From: Bactericera cockerelli
Taxonomy: Eukaryota; Arthropoda; Insecta; Hemiptera; Triozidae
Direction of reading: 5' to 3'
Assembly (NCBI GenBank): GCA_024516035.1
Contig: CM044960.1
Coordinates: 11,984,401-12,048,400 of the forward strand
Length of the DNA: 64,000 nt
The first letter of the stretch is position 1, and every line of letters begins with the position of its first letter. A program made the translations under genes and the position numbers. Below are positions 11,261 to 22,912 of this stretch, piece by piece. The notes under the pieces were generated by a model, which was not told where the DNA came from, ran no database searches, and saw only the letters and a program-made list of their open reading frames with translations.

Positions 11261-11629
11261 ACTGATGTATATTAACTTGTTACTTCTTGGGATGATATTG
11301 TGTACATGTACACATCTACACATGTATAGCAGATAGTATAAAGTACTGCTCATAGCATAATGAGTCAAAAGACCACAAAGACAGCGGAGTCTACTAACTT
11401 TCTTCTTAATCTTAATCATAGGTACACTTGCAGTTAGGAACTTAGCCCATTGTGACAAAGTAAAGCTAGAATACTCCGAACTTTTCAAAAATATATCTGA
11501 CATTTCTTTGTTCTGTTTCGGAGACATTTCGATACACGTTGAAAAGCAATGGTAGGACAAGCATTTAGAGTTGCTTTCCCAACTTTTAGGGATACAGAAT
11601 GCAGTTTTTTAAAGTGGCTTTCAACTGCA

Positions 11630-11970
11630 TGGTCATATCACAACGGGGCTTAAACCCTCCATTCGCTGGAAACTCTCAAACCAGCTACTCAAATTAACCT
11701 CACTCAGCCTGAGTGGGGTTGGAAATTTAATGGTGACAGTGTTATCTTCTTCGATTTTTTTCTTTCCTATGGTGGCTGAGTGGAAAAGGTTGTGCAACCC
11801 TGCCACGTTTTTAAGATAGCCCCCTCCCCATCTTCTTAGACTTTGCCTTTCTCCAAGCCTACTTGGGGTCGGCATTGTTCAACCTGTTCAACCCCTTCTT
11901 CATGACCATCACGAGTGAGCAGGGTGAGGATGTTGGTTCTGGCACTCTCTCCTCCACATTTATGGCTGGA
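11630..11970 (-). mobile_element. SINE core and LINE-like tail, composite
   Basis: The minus strand shows CATCCAGCCATAAATGTGGA then GGTTGAACAATGCCGACCCC, the same tail as at 10590-10690. A separate core copy (minus strand, near 11690: GGCTGAGTGAGGTTAATTTG) lies to its left. The order suggests two insertions or a rearranged element. Confidence 0.6.
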
Positions 11971-12467
11971 TGCCGCCCTTTTAATAATTGACTGTTAATT
12001 ATTGTAGTGTTGGAACTCCTGACATGTTTTGATATTTCGACACTGTCCAGAAAAACAATCATGGGTTAATTTCCATGTTAATATGCGGAAGAAGAATTTT
12101 GAAACTTTTACGTGAAGGGGTAATTAGGAGTCATAAAAGTTTATTGATATTATAGATGTATAAAGCACATATGGTAGGATACATTATGTATATCTAATCC
12201 AGGCAGACTATTAGCTGTATGAGTTATGCATGGGAAGTGGGATAAGAGATTAATTCAGTGGTCTGGAGTAAGAGAGAGAGAGAGAGAAAGAGAGTATAGA
12301 TAGAATTATTGAGGGTTTACTTCTGCAACTTAAGAATTGTGCCAAGATGATTTTTTTTTTTTTTTACCTAGAAAAATATTTATTTTTACAGAGCGTGTCT
12401 AACTAGAACAAAAATTGAAACATGAGTATAAAAAATTAACAACGTACTTTTCAATCTTTTCATAACC

Positions 12468-12634
12468 TTCATTCGTCGGAAACATAGAAACCAGCTACCC
12501 ATTTGAAACTCACCCAGCATGGGCTGGGCTAGGAACGCATCCACGTTCTAACCTCGCTGGACGTTGCTTCAATTCAGTGACACAACAAGAAGACAAGAAC
12601 TGGTGTATTCGACGCCCCGTTGACGCCGACAGCC
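12468..12634 (-). mobile_element. 5S rRNA-derived SINE
   Basis: The minus strand carries ACACCAGTTCTTGTCTTCTT, CACTGAATTGAAGCAACGTC and CAGCGAGGTTAGAACGTGG, in 5S order. The central domain (GTGAGTTTCAAATGGGTAGC) and TTTCTATGTTTCCGACGAAT end follow. It is more diverged than the copy at 8756. Confidence 0.75.
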
Positions 12635-12817
12635 AAATCAATAGACTTTCGTGTCATGCTATTATTTTATCTGGTTCACAAGTCCAGATTTAGTATGGTT
12701 GTAAATTGAGGAATTAATTCAAGAATTGTACGTATACAAACCTCTATTTTCGAGAGGGGTTCAGAAATCTCGCCTAACGTAAATACTCCATCTTTGCTGG
12801 GGTTTCTTGGAAATTTC

Positions 12818-12858
12818 GGGGGGAGGGGGGGTTTGTCTCCAAACCCCCCCCTCCCCCC
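12818..12858. repeat. G-rich perfect hairpin, possible G-quadruplex
   Basis: GGGGGGAGGGGGGGTTTG faces CAAACCCCCCCCTCCCCCC around a short loop. Arms are about 18 bp and almost perfectly complementary. Such G runs can also form quadruplexes on the + strand. Confidence 0.85.
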
Positions 12859-13024
12859 TGGCTACTCCACTGAGTTTTAGTAATAAATTATATACCGGGG
12901 ATTTTAACATTTTGAAAGACATCTGGGGAATACCCTCTAGTTCAGGCCTAATCAGAACTAAAACTAGATCTTACTTATTTGGTCAATAATTTTTATTTCA
13001 CAAGATATCAATTTTTATATTCCA

Positions 13025-13108
13025 AACACCCTTTAGTGAACTCGTCGTGACTGGAGGTCGGTGGTTCGACTCTCAAGTTCAGGAAAGATTTTTCGTATTT
13101 TTTTTTTC
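13025..13108 (+). mobile_element. tRNA-derived SINE fragment (GCTTGATC family)
   Basis: CTGGAGGTCGGTGGTTCGAC then TTCAGGAAAGATTT matches the B-box half of the family; the head and tail are lost. Confidence 0.5.
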
Positions 13109-13338
13109 GTTGAGTAATTAACTGTGATTAAATTTATGATATTTCAAGAAATTGTATTTTATATTTCTTTAAAAAGAAATTGTTAAATTATATTTCTTGA
13201 ATTTATTAGGACTTGAATTTATTTAGCCATTTTTGAATAGGAATATAATTATCTTGAAACCATAACTTGGTGCTTATGTATGCTGTGATTTTCTGAAACA
13301 ATCCATTAGAATGACATGTTTTGCTGAACCCGTACTAA

Positions 13339-13465
13339 GGACTAAGGCAAGTGCACATCTCCTGGTATCAGCAAGTCGTTGAACTGGATTCCGTGACGAC
13401 CTTGAACCCGAAAGAAATTAACCTCCTGGTTGCTGAAACTCTGTGCTTATTTCTTCATTTCAGAT
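13339..13465 (+). other. Coding-like segment of unknown status
   Basis: An open frame of about 41 codons reads IS WYQQVVELDSVTTLNPKEI and ends near TTTCTTCATTTCAG, which itself looks like a splice acceptor for a different frame (DTGTIVVLTLTFNPF). The two readings are incompatible with each other. No donor, start codon or homologue was recognised, so this may be chance. Confidence 0.15.
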
Positions 13466-13710
13466 GATACTGGAACAATTGTTGTCCTGACATTAACTTT
13501 TAACCCATTTATTTGTTTGGTGTTTTAAAAAAATATACAATTTACAATAATACTTTAGACTGCACGCGTAGGACTAAAGAGTCCCTTTTTGCTATCAGTT
13601 TAACCAAATTCTAAATTATTGTTTTAATATCTTAGATAGTTATTGGTTTCATAAGTTTCATAAAGTCATCTTATTAAATTTATGTTAATCTATCACGAGT
13701 CTATCAACCA

Positions 13711-13915
13711 GCCTCCGTGGCGTAACGGTTATGACTACTGCCCATAGTCCAGTGGTCTCGAGTTCGACTCCTTATGGGGGCAGACTTTTCGAAAAAAATT
13801 CTGTCCCTTTCAAACACGTGAGGCTGGTATTTCCGGCCCTACATAGGCTGGGTGAGGTTAATGTGGGTAGCTGGTACGATTCCCAGCGAATAGAGGGTAA
13901 AATCCCCGTCCTGAC
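13711..13915 (+). mobile_element. tRNA-derived SINE with shared core
   Basis: CCTCCGTGGCGTAACGGTTA, B box GAGTTCGACTCC, then ACACGTGAGGCTGGTATTTC and the central domain GGCTGGGTGAGGTTAATGTG. It matches the copy at 10353 but lacks its LINE-like tail. Confidence 0.85.
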
Positions 13916-14124
13916 TATCTATCTCATATCAGGACGTTATAGAACCGAATAGAATCAACTGGTCACAATACATCTAATGAAGTCGCAGTGTTAATTGTAA
14001 GGGTTTCATTGAAACCCCTGCAACCAGGACAGATAATAATAATAATAATCACCAGAGTGGTAGATTGACAGAAATCCTCAGTTATATTCAGACCCATACT
14101 TTGGGACTCGAACCATCGAACAAA

Positions 14125-14200
14125 ACCTATCATAGATGGGAATCGAACCCATGAACTTGATTTCTGGAATATTAAAACTCTGGACCACCGAGATGGGCAA
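14125..14200 (-). mobile_element. tRNA-like SINE head
   Basis: The minus strand reads CATCTCGGTGGTCCAGAG and B box GGGTTCGATTCCC. The two ends do not pair as an acceptor stem, so it is not a functional tRNA gene. Confidence 0.55.
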
Positions 14201-14866
14201 TTATAGGTTATTCACGTTAATATATACAATTTAATCTGTTACATACAAAACCATATAGCACAGCGACATACAGAGGTACCTCATTTCCCCATGGAGATAA
14301 ACATTTGATATGGTGCCCACCGCTGTCAATTCCGACCCCTACACAACGACTGGATCTGAGGCGGTCTCCATTCCATAGGAAGCTCATAAATAAATAAATC
14401 AAATAGCCAAGTAAGTAAGTATAAATCAAAAAGCTAAGTAAATAAGCTTCATAAATAAATAATCCGGCAATCTCCCATGACTTGCAGACGGCGATTATTT
14501 TGATTTTAATTAAATCATCAAAAAAAAACTTAATTAAATCCATCAAATTAAGTAGGAGTCATCGGAACGGTAAGATATGCCAGCACTGGGGGCGACTCGA
14601 TGGACGGCTGGATTGGCCTTATCGGGATTTGCGGACGGTACATGGATAAATTATACATTATGTACATATATTTATGTACTTAGAGGTTCCCTCATATGTC
14701 CCATGTTGTGGGACCCATAGAGTTTCAGTTTCCGTTTATACAGGGTGTGTCGTGTGTCCCATAGTCCCATGTGTGCTCCTATGTGTGCTCCACCGTGCAG
14801 TAAGGTCTGACTGATGGACTAGGGAGAACCCCGAGAGATCCTGAATAGGTCTTGCAGACTACAATA

Positions 14867-15066
14867 TCAAATAATATCGCCCTATTTATACTGCCCGATT
14901 AGGGCTATCAAGTCCTATTACTCTAGCAGTAACCCCCAAGATGTATTATTATGTGGTAGAAATCCCAAATGGGAGGATAACTTGTCATGTCCCAGCTGGG
15001 TTTCGAACCCGCGACCTCTGGAACCTCAGAGTTTCCAGAGGACCTTTACCACTGGGCCACCGGGAC
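14867..15066 (-). mobile_element. tRNA-derived SINE, near full length (CCCGGTGGCCCAGTGG family)
   Basis: The minus strand starts TCCCGGTGGCCCAGTGGTAA, has B box CGGGTTCGAAACC, then CATGACAAGTTATCCTCCCA and an AT-rich end with CGGGCAGTATAAATAGGGCG. A 9-bp inverted repeat (CCTCTGGAA / TTCCAGAGG) sits in the anticodon-arm region. The 61-codon frame here is a shadow. Confidence 0.85.
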
Positions 15067-15129
15067 AGACTAGTGGTCATTTCAAGGTTGAATTTTTTTC
15101 AATTAAATGTTTAATTATATTTGCTGATT

Positions 15130-15450
15130 TGTATGGTCTTAAACAAACTGTGATTTTGTTCAACTAACACGACAATGATACAACAAACTACAATATTGTT
15201 TATTTGCTGTGATTTTCTTTAACTAACCAAAGCTACAAACAACTACAATATTGATCATTTGTTGTGATTATCTTCACTTGAGTATAATTTTTCAATATTC
15301 AAATTGCATGTAATGTCAATCCAATGAGTGTGTTTTTGTATGTAAGAATTTGACAGTCAATGAGTATGTTGAAGTATGTACACTACATTGTATGTAAGAA
15401 ATAGACAGTCAATGAGTATGTTGAAGTATGTACACAGCATTGTATGCAAG
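15130..15450 (+). repeat. Two degenerate tandem repeats
   Basis: At 15130-15270 a unit of roughly 75 bp with ACTACAATATTG and TGTGATTTTCTT is repeated. At 15330-15450 a unit of roughly 63 bp with GACAGTCAATGAGTATGTTG and AAGTATGTACAC is repeated about twice. Confidence 0.6.
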
Positions 15451-15595
15451 AATGTGACACAGCCCATTGAGTCATGGTATTCTGCTAGCCTGGGATAAAT
15501 CCTAGGATGCTGTGGTCACTTTCACTAGCCATACTAATTATATTACGGATCTAAGTCACTCTCATTATGTGTTTAAATTAGGTCCAGCTTTATTA

Positions 15596-15826
15596 TGAAT
15601 AATAATAATAACACTCTTTAGTGGAAGGTAACCCCTAGGGGAGTTTAATAGGTACTCAAAGCATTTTCTACCACCTAAACCTCAAAGTCTTATTATCATG
15701 TGGTCACAAACTCAAATTAATGAGGAAAAATTCATGCACTGAGTGAGATTCGAACCAACAGATCCCTACACTACCTAGATTACCAGACTAGTGCTTTAAA
15801 CACTTGATTACCAGTGCACAGTAGGT
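15596..15826 (-). mobile_element. tRNA-derived SINE ending in (ATT)n
   Basis: The minus strand has a tRNA-like head (TGTGCACTGGTAATCAAGTG, B box GTTGGTTCGAATCTC), a body with GTGACCACATGATAATAAGA and a 3' end of ATTATTATTATT. It matches the copy at 32519. Confidence 0.8.
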
Positions 15827-17140
15827 TCTAATTAAAAGATAAAAAAAACTTATTTAAATTATTTAAAGCTCATACTATTCAGCTTACGAGTATATCTACC
15901 GGTATTATCTATCTTTAGATTTGAATCAGCTTAAGTTAGATTTTATAGATCGATGTAGCGTTTATTCAATTAATAAATTTTGGATCGAAATGAAATTGAA
16001 TGTAATTATGTAGAATTCAACCACAATAATTCATTATCAGTGACGTTTTTCTACATCTCAGATATTGCTAAATAAAAATATCAACATACCTATAGGAGTA
16101 GTAGTGAATGAAAGTATCGATTATCGAGAAACCACAATTCATTTTCAGTGATATTTTTCTACTTAATCTCAGATATGCTTATTGAAGTAGGGTAGGTTAT
16201 GAGGTGAGTCTTAAGAGGTAAATTTAACTATCAAAAGAGTTTAGAGAGAGATAGTTAATCAGTATAACCATAACCACGGGTACAAATGCTGCTATCAGTG
16301 ATGGAGCTCACAAAAACCACCATATATGACTTCTCAATAGATTGGTGTGATCAACTCATTGGGCGTTGTGTAGACCATCACCAGAGTTCATTGGTATATC
16401 AGTTTTATCAGCCCTTACAACATACATATTCACGAAAGTATTTTTTTGATTAGATCCTGATTTGTACACTCCTTTTGTCATGAAGAATAATAGTGAGAAT
16501 TTTTTATCATAGATCCTAATTTGTTCTCTCATCCTATCACCAATCCTTATTTTCTAATCATTGTTATCAGTGTCACTCACCAGTCCTTATCAGACTTGTG
16601 TCGATAGTGTCGATATGCTGTTATGTCGGATGAGTCATAGGACTCATAGGTGACGTGTTGTACACGCTTCAATCTCAAGACGTAACCATTTACACGTCAT
16701 AATATGATCTACTTCTTACGTGTCGTCTGCAATTATTGGACAGATTACAGCATTGATGGAGCACGGACCAAGCAATAATTACAACCAATACGTAAATAAT
16801 ACTATTAACAATCAGTATTTTTTAAAAGCTCCATTATATACGAAAGCCCTGATTCGCACGGACTGCTATCCAGGTACTAATATGCTTGAAAGTAACCCTT
16901 TTATGAAACTTTACAACTAACACCAAATCAAATGCAAAATCCGAGTTCTAACTACAATAAAATTACTACAGAGCAACAGTTATAATGAAAATATAGCTAT
17001 ACATAATAATATCTTTACTTGTCTCTAAAGCAATCCTAATATTTGTGTTCATGTAGGTAAATGAACCCAAGTGTTTCGATAATCTCTCCCCTTCATTTCG
17101 CCCACACTTGAAGGCAGCTTGACATCTACATGGCCGCTAA
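15827..17140. other. AT-rich stretch without a clear gene
   Basis: A short tandem duplication is visible at 16020-16190 (TCAGTGA then TTTTTCTAC, repeated). A 66-codon frame at 16720-16920 starts as low complexity. The part KAPLYTKALIRTDCYP is bounded by AAAAG and GTACTA but is unsupported otherwise. Confidence 0.3.
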
Positions 17141-17491
17141 GTAGACCAAACCCGCTACACCGCCCAGGCACAAGATTTCGGCAAAGTTCTTCTGAGACAT
17201 ACCTATGTATGTACTGGAGAAACTGAACCCAAATATGACAACTTATTGGTTATTGACCTAGCGAAATGTTACATCAGTTGGTGCAACATGAGAAGAGGAC
17301 TACGCCAATGTTTGCCAGGAGGCTCAGTGTGGTACAGGCCGAATTCCTCCTGGTCTGGCGAGCCAAGTTATGTTTCCATCTCATTTGATCCGCGAGTCTA
17401 GACCCTCGGGGAGACCTCCAAACCTGAGCTGAGATACATACGGTACGGGTGCAATGTGGGATCGAGGCCGGAATTATTGGACGGTGTGTAA
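17141..17491 (+). pseudogene. Possible decayed coding sequence, unknown
   Basis: One frame stays open for 86 codons, including GKVLLRHTYVCTGETEPKYD and SWCNMRRGLRQCLPGGSVWY. It meets TAG at 17399-17401, then continues in the same frame for 29 more codons (TLGETSKPELRYIRYG) to TAA at 17489. The block is GC-richer than its flanks, which itself lengthens chance open frames. No start codon near the front, no recognised domain and no splice sites were found. It may be a pseudogene, a transposon-derived ORF or chance. Confidence 0.2.
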
Positions 17492-18004
17492 CTCTACTGT
17501 GTTTTCTAAGTTAAAAATGGCATTAGTTTCTCAAATCTAACATCATCCAATGTAAGATTTGGGAGAAGTTGTGATTCTTGTGGAACATGAGTCTTGAAAA
17601 TTTCAGTTACATGAATGCTTTCCACCTAAATATGTTTTACTACTGGGTTTTGTCTTACTTACGATCATACCATAAGTTAGGTGAGGAATATAAATTGGTC
17701 CAAGTTACTAATTGAGCATGCATTACGGTGGTGGCACAATGTTAGCTCATGGTTACATCAGATCTCAAGATCTATGCATGAGATAGTAAAAAACTAGATC
17801 ACCGACAAACCGGTGGAAAGATTCTCTGATCAAGATTATGTAGTTACGAATCATTGGCGTTTGACAAGAAGCAAGAAGCTTTTTAATTGAATTGACTTGA
17901 TTGAGAGACATCAATCAATGGTGGTAAACTTTTGGAATTTCAATAGAGGAAATAAAGACGGAATTTACTGAAGTTGACCAATCTAGAGATTATTGAGTTT
18001 TTAG
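17492..18004. other. Stretch with one coding-like fragment
   Basis: A 30-codon frame at roughly 17796-17890 reads DKPVERFSDQDYVVTNHWRL and ends at TGA. No usable donor lies before the stop. Otherwise nothing was recognised. Confidence 0.2.
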
Positions 18005-18139
18005 TTTTGCTTGAATTCTGGTCAAAAGTCTTTTGAACCCTTAGTTTTAACTCACATCGAAGAATTTCCTTTGAAGAAAATATCTTTGAAAATACCGGAG
18101 ATCAATACACTGAAACACTACGTCATAGATAGAAAATGA
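18005..18139 (+). CDS. Possible terminal exon, unknown product
   Basis: After TATTGAGTTTTTAG a 44-codon frame reads LNSGQKSFEPLVLTHIEEF, then PLKKISLKIPEINTLKHYVI, and stops at TGA 18137-18139. The acceptor is reasonable and the composition is protein-like. No partner exon with matching phase was established, so chance is a live alternative. Confidence 0.2.
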   Translation, partial: FCLNSGQKSFEPLVLTHIEEFPLKKISLKIPEINTLKHYVIDRK

Positions 18140-18829
18140 AATATAGTACAATAGGTATAAATGTCAATTTACATTTACTGTCTGGAAGATTAATATTTAA
18201 TTTAACTTACGGGATAACACATTTGAAATTTTGGCATCCTACAGGATCATCTTATTAACATGGATTAAGATAAACAGCCACCAAGACATGAAATGGTGAA
18301 TAATGCAAAGCAGTGTTATTGTTTCAGTTCCCAGGCTGAAGGTCCATTGTGAGAGACCAGTAACATTGTCTGCATCATTATGCTAGACATTAACCTCTCT
18401 GCTATTTGTTATGAAGTTCCTTGGTGCAACGGAAACACCAGTCACAAACTATCAAAACTGAAACTGCAGTCCAGTTGGATCACAAATTTAATAACTGAAT
18501 GGCACGGATATGCAGAGTCAGGGCTAGATGCAGGTCCTTTCTTTATTCATGGTGAGAGAATGGATGTCATTGCCACAGGCCACAGGATTAGAGTTAGAAT
18601 TATTTTGATCTTATTTAATTTAATTAAGTTTGCTATTTAATCTGGAAGAATAATCTTGTAAGTACTACATATATGAAGAGGAATAATTTACATCTTGTAT
18701 GTATAGTTTCACACATCTTGGCTGAATAGCAACTTGAACTCATATAATGTTAACTTGGAAAATAGAGAGGCATCATTGAAATGTAGACTTGTACGAAAAG
18801 TTTTACTGCAACTTCGAAAGTTCAGTTTA

Positions 18830-18925
18830 ATCTTTATACAAGAATCTATGTAGATATCTATCTTTTATTAGATTATAGTGGTGTATGACAACTTCTATGG
18901 TCATACACACCACTTTATACGATAA
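18830..18925. repeat. Dispersed repeat with hairpin, also found in the inverted-repeat arms
   Basis: TATCTATCTTTTATTAGATT, then GTGGTGTATGACAACTTCTA facing GTCATACACACCAC, matches 60335-60420 and, inverted, 38965-39030. It shows that part of the arm sequence is an interspersed repeat. Confidence 0.6.
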
Positions 18926-20184
18926 TTGTTAGACTTTCTTTTTAAATATAAAAAAATAAATTTGTACTAAATGTGTACGCATACCATTGTTTTTGTACAA
19001 GAATTTTTACAACTGAAATTGAGCCCTCAGCATACTTTCCTGAGAGTCTGCACATGGAGTTAGAGCACAATGCACATCTTGCGAATGATTAGAATATTAT
19101 GACGACTGGAGAGAACGCCCTACCAGTTGAAGTTGACATGCACCATCATATATCAGGACGTTACAATGGCTCTATAATTACAGCAACCAGAGGTACTTTG
19201 GCATTGTTTCGTATATCTTGGATGTTTAGAGTGATATTTTATATGGTTTTTAATATGTTCGTATGATATCTTTGATGTGTTGTTTGATACCTTATGTTTT
19301 GCATAATGTTTCATTTTCAACATGTTCTTGGTCAGTGTCTGATGTAAGATTACTCTGATCTTCATTCTCGCTTTTAGCTTTTCAATCGTTCCCTCTAACC
19401 GTATGCTGTGAGTTGTGGGTTCAACTCTTGACCAACACCTATAATAACTTTATTAATTTAAAATTTTGGGTTGAATTATTCTCTCTTTTAAAACTCCTTC
19501 TCACTTTCCTTATCCTATAGAAAGGAAAGTAATGGAATCACTCAAAATTTTCAATAGTCAGTTTTCAGTGACAATGGTTGATGGTCCCAGAGCCTAAATC
19601 CAACGTTTCAGCCATAGGTTCGTGTGAGTGTGTGTGCTTTGTTTATTGGTTTGTAAAATGGAATCTATCCATTCTCCATATAAAAAAAGAAAGTAAAACT
19701 GACAATGACACGTATGAGAATAGCACAGGTATGGCACAGGATAGCGTAGTAGAACTCTTGCAACTGATCCGCGCACCGATCAACAGATCTTTTTATTATT
19801 CTTCATCTCAGAATCAGATGAAAGAGGATATGCTTCATCTAAAATGAAATATGCATGCAATGTCACCACCAACGCGTCTCTTGGAGGAAGTGGCTGTTTA
19901 AGCTGATGTGCGTTGTGCCAGCTAGACTGCTTGATTCTGACTTGAGGCCTATCAATGAGATGCCTCTGCCTATCAGTGGAGACTTCTCATAGAGGATTCC
20001 CTTGTCACATTCCAAGGAAGAAAAGAGATCTTTGAAAACACCCAAATAGAGTAATTAGGTATAGGATTCGTAATAGGAAATAAGTGTTTGGTGTTTTTCT
20101 CACCATCAGGTATTTAGGTGTTTCCGAGAAACACGTCACTGAGAAAAACACACACACACTTTTTTTAGAATCAGGAGAGTCTAA
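18926..20184. other. Stretch without a recognised gene
   Basis: Overlapping frames at 19578-19847 and on the minus strand at 19594-20214 have no supporting signals. A tRNA-like B box (GGGTTCAACTCT) occurs near 19416. Confidence 0.35.
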
Positions 20185-20336
20185 GGGCTGGATTATAATA
20201 TAGGTGTGTAACAAAGATAGCTAGACCGTCCCACAAGTCAGACTATAGTGCGCTGTGATTGGTTGAAACTCTAACTTGAAGAGACCGTCCCCCATGACCC
20301 TCATCTGTGTTGTAATCCTATTTAAAAATTTGGCCC
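20185..20336. mobile_element. MITE of about 150 bp (CAACCAATCA family)
   Basis: Ends GGGCTGGATTATAATATAGG and (reverse complement of the other end) GGGCCAAATTTTTAAATAGG form imperfect terminal inverted repeats. The interior has GTGCGCTGTGATTGGTTGAA, shared with copies at 28711, 33855 and 43575. Flanks are CTAA and TAGG, so the target duplication is unclear. Confidence 0.65.
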
Positions 20337-20339
20337 TAG

Positions 20340-21250
20340 GTCGTCCAGAAATCTCATGAGCTGAATTTCGAGAAAAAAAGTGACTGATTATAACATAAGT
20401 GACTGAATACAGAAATTAAAACTTAATGTAAATGAGAGCATTTGGCAAAATTAATTAAATTCGACAAAAATATATGACATAGACAATTATGTCCAATAGA
20501 TTCGCCACTTATTAGGATGTTGGAGACTATAATGAGGCAATAATGAGATGTTTACAAGTGTCAAAATCAATTGAGGTCAAACAGAATTATATTCCGTTCT
20601 TTATTTTAAATCATCTTGTGGAAACCTTTGCAGTGAAATCATGAGATCAATTGGGTGGACTCCAACTCCTCCCCTCACTGCGAGGATTTTTGTAATCCAG
20701 AGGGCATCAAGGGCAAGGTAATTAAAAATGCTTGAAGCTTGAGCATTTTCCTCTCTGTACTACAAGTGACATTTTTTGAAGAAAATATAAGAGAGAAGAA
20801 AATATAAAATATGCTAAATATATGAAGAAAATAGAAGAAAATATAAAATATGCTTACTGATTGCCAACTCTGGTCCCTAATCTGATTGTTTCCTTTAACT
20901 AAGGTCCAAAATTTCATGAAAGCTCTACTATGATGTATTTTTCCTCTAAGGTGAATTGACTTGGAGTATCAACTGTCACAACTATATGTTTTTTTTTTGG
21001 GTGATTCCAGTACTTTCCTTTATATACGGCAAAGAAAGTAAAAAGGTTCTACAAATTAGACTAATTAGAGAATGTCGTAGTTGTAATATTTTCTACGAGA
21101 AATTACTGGATTTCTCACACTTTCAGTTCAATCAATGCAGGACTCAATTGAAGCTTTAATTGGACTCGAGTTTAATAGAATTATTTTTTTTATTAAAAAA
21201 TTGCTTTTTACTTTGGTGTAATCTACTGTCGCATGAAACGTGATACATGC
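20340..21250. other. AT-rich stretch without a recognised gene
   Basis: Low-complexity GAAGAAAATAT tracts at about 20770-20850 explain the minus-strand frame there. No exon is supported. Confidence 0.4.
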
Positions 21251-21259
21251 CTTCTAGAG

Positions 21260-21688
21260 CAGCGGTCGGCAACCTTTTGAACTACGCGGACCCCTAGCTT
21301 ATCTCTAAAAATTTTTAAGGCCCCCCACATTACAAAAGCGTGGGGGGGGGTGTATGAAAGAAAAGTAGGTAGATATGTAAATGGTTATTAAGATTCTTAA
21401 TGGATTTGGTTCTTTATTGAAACAAGAAAACGAAAACAAAAATAAAACGAAAAGAAAATTAATCACCTACCACCTACCTAACGCACAAATCAAGGAGAAC
21501 TAAACTTAATAAACATTCACTATGAATTGGGATTATTGGGATTCCCCAGACAGCCCAGACTTGGGAGAAACAAGAGAAAATTCACGTTTGAACTTCTTCT
21601 TTTTTAAATCCTGAAATGGCTTCGCGGACCCCCAATTTAGCTCTCGCGGACCCCCGGGGGTCCGCGGACCCCAGGTTGCCGACCGCTG
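21260..21688. mobile_element. hAT-type non-autonomous element with 8-bp target duplication
   Basis: Terminal inverted repeats of 16 bp (CAGCGGTCGGCAACCT at the left; its complement at the right) are flanked by a perfect 8-bp duplication TTCTAGAG at 21252-21259 and 21689-21696. The CAGNGGTCGGCAACC end is typical of hAT (Charlie-like) elements. An interior 22-bp perfect palindrome lies at 21645-21666. No transposase frame is present, so it depends on a helper elsewhere. Confidence 0.88.
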
Positions 21689-22861
21689 TTCTAGAGTTTC
21701 TAGTTAAAATTTCTTTAGTTCTTGGAGAGTACAGATGTCGAAATGTGCAGAACTAGGGTTTGGTATGTATCACATTCAATTTTTTGTAAATACTTTATCT
21801 ATTATTTCATGCACAAAGATTTTTATTTATGTAAAATGGTAAGTTGATGTGGTTCTTTTGTGCAAAAATTCATGTTGGACCACATCAAGTTTGATTTTCA
21901 GGGCAAGTGCGTACATTGATGTTTACAAATACATTATTCATCCAAATTGATAGAGGGTGTTAATGCCTATAGGGTAAATATAATAATTATGGTATAGTAT
22001 CAAAATTGGCGAGAAAACTGAAAGTATATCTTTGTCAGATAATCTCTTCCTACTTTATCCGAATAACAGTTTCTTTTTCTTTTGAAATCTCAGAATCAAG
22101 AAATTTCGTTCATTTTAGTCAACCGCAGATATAAGTCGAGTTGATTAATTGGATCTCTATAATGCCATCATAATCGAAACAAAAAACCTAATTCGAAATT
22201 GAGCACTTCTGTAATTGAAATCTTCTGCATAGCCATTGAATTCTAAAATACTAGAGCTAGAGTATGTAATACAAGGATGGACTCAGTGATTCCCAAAGCG
22301 TTTTATATCACCTCTAATTTCACAGAGCCATAGTACATAATAGGGAGGTACATAAAATAATATATTATAATTCGAAAACATTTTTTTTTTACCCTATGAA
22401 TTTTCAAATTTCACAATTAAATTCTTTAAAATTACTCTTAACTACCTTTCAAACTCTATTTGTAAGGTCCGTCCAGCTACAGAAAAAACTGCTTCATGGA
22501 ACATCTCCTGTACTTTCTTCTCTTCTGCAAAGCATTTTGCCTTTTTTTTTTATTATAGCATACGAAGGAACCCGGAACTGTCACATGACATTACTTCAGG
22601 GAAAGCTGTTTACCTGGGGGAGACAAAGATAACGATAGACAAAAAAGACTTGAGAACCACTCCATCCTAACGCGAGTTTGACTCCCTCAGGTTCAATGAC
22701 AAGACGCAATGAGGCGTTACAACAAAGAGGTTGAGAGTTCATGTCTCATCACTCAGGAGAATCCAATGTCCACGAATAGAGAAATTAATGTTACCAAGTA
22801 ATTGTCTGGTTGAGTGATGCAGTGATATAGAACTCAAGACACCATTTTCTCAGTGATCTTC

Positions 22862-22912
22862 TTACTTGTAATGCCGCCACTGGTCGCTACTCATTTCTTT
22901 TTGTTGGCCTAC
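22862..22912 (-). mobile_element. SINE fragment (GTGGCAGAGCGAG family)
   Basis: The text AATGCCGCCACTGGTCGCTA is the signature of the body of this family (compare 34910 and 43110). Confidence 0.55.

Noticed and set aside
22440..22545. hAT transposase C-terminal remnant on the minus strand (VFSVAGRT)
   Set aside because: Only one short motif-like stretch, followed by a stop; too little to call.
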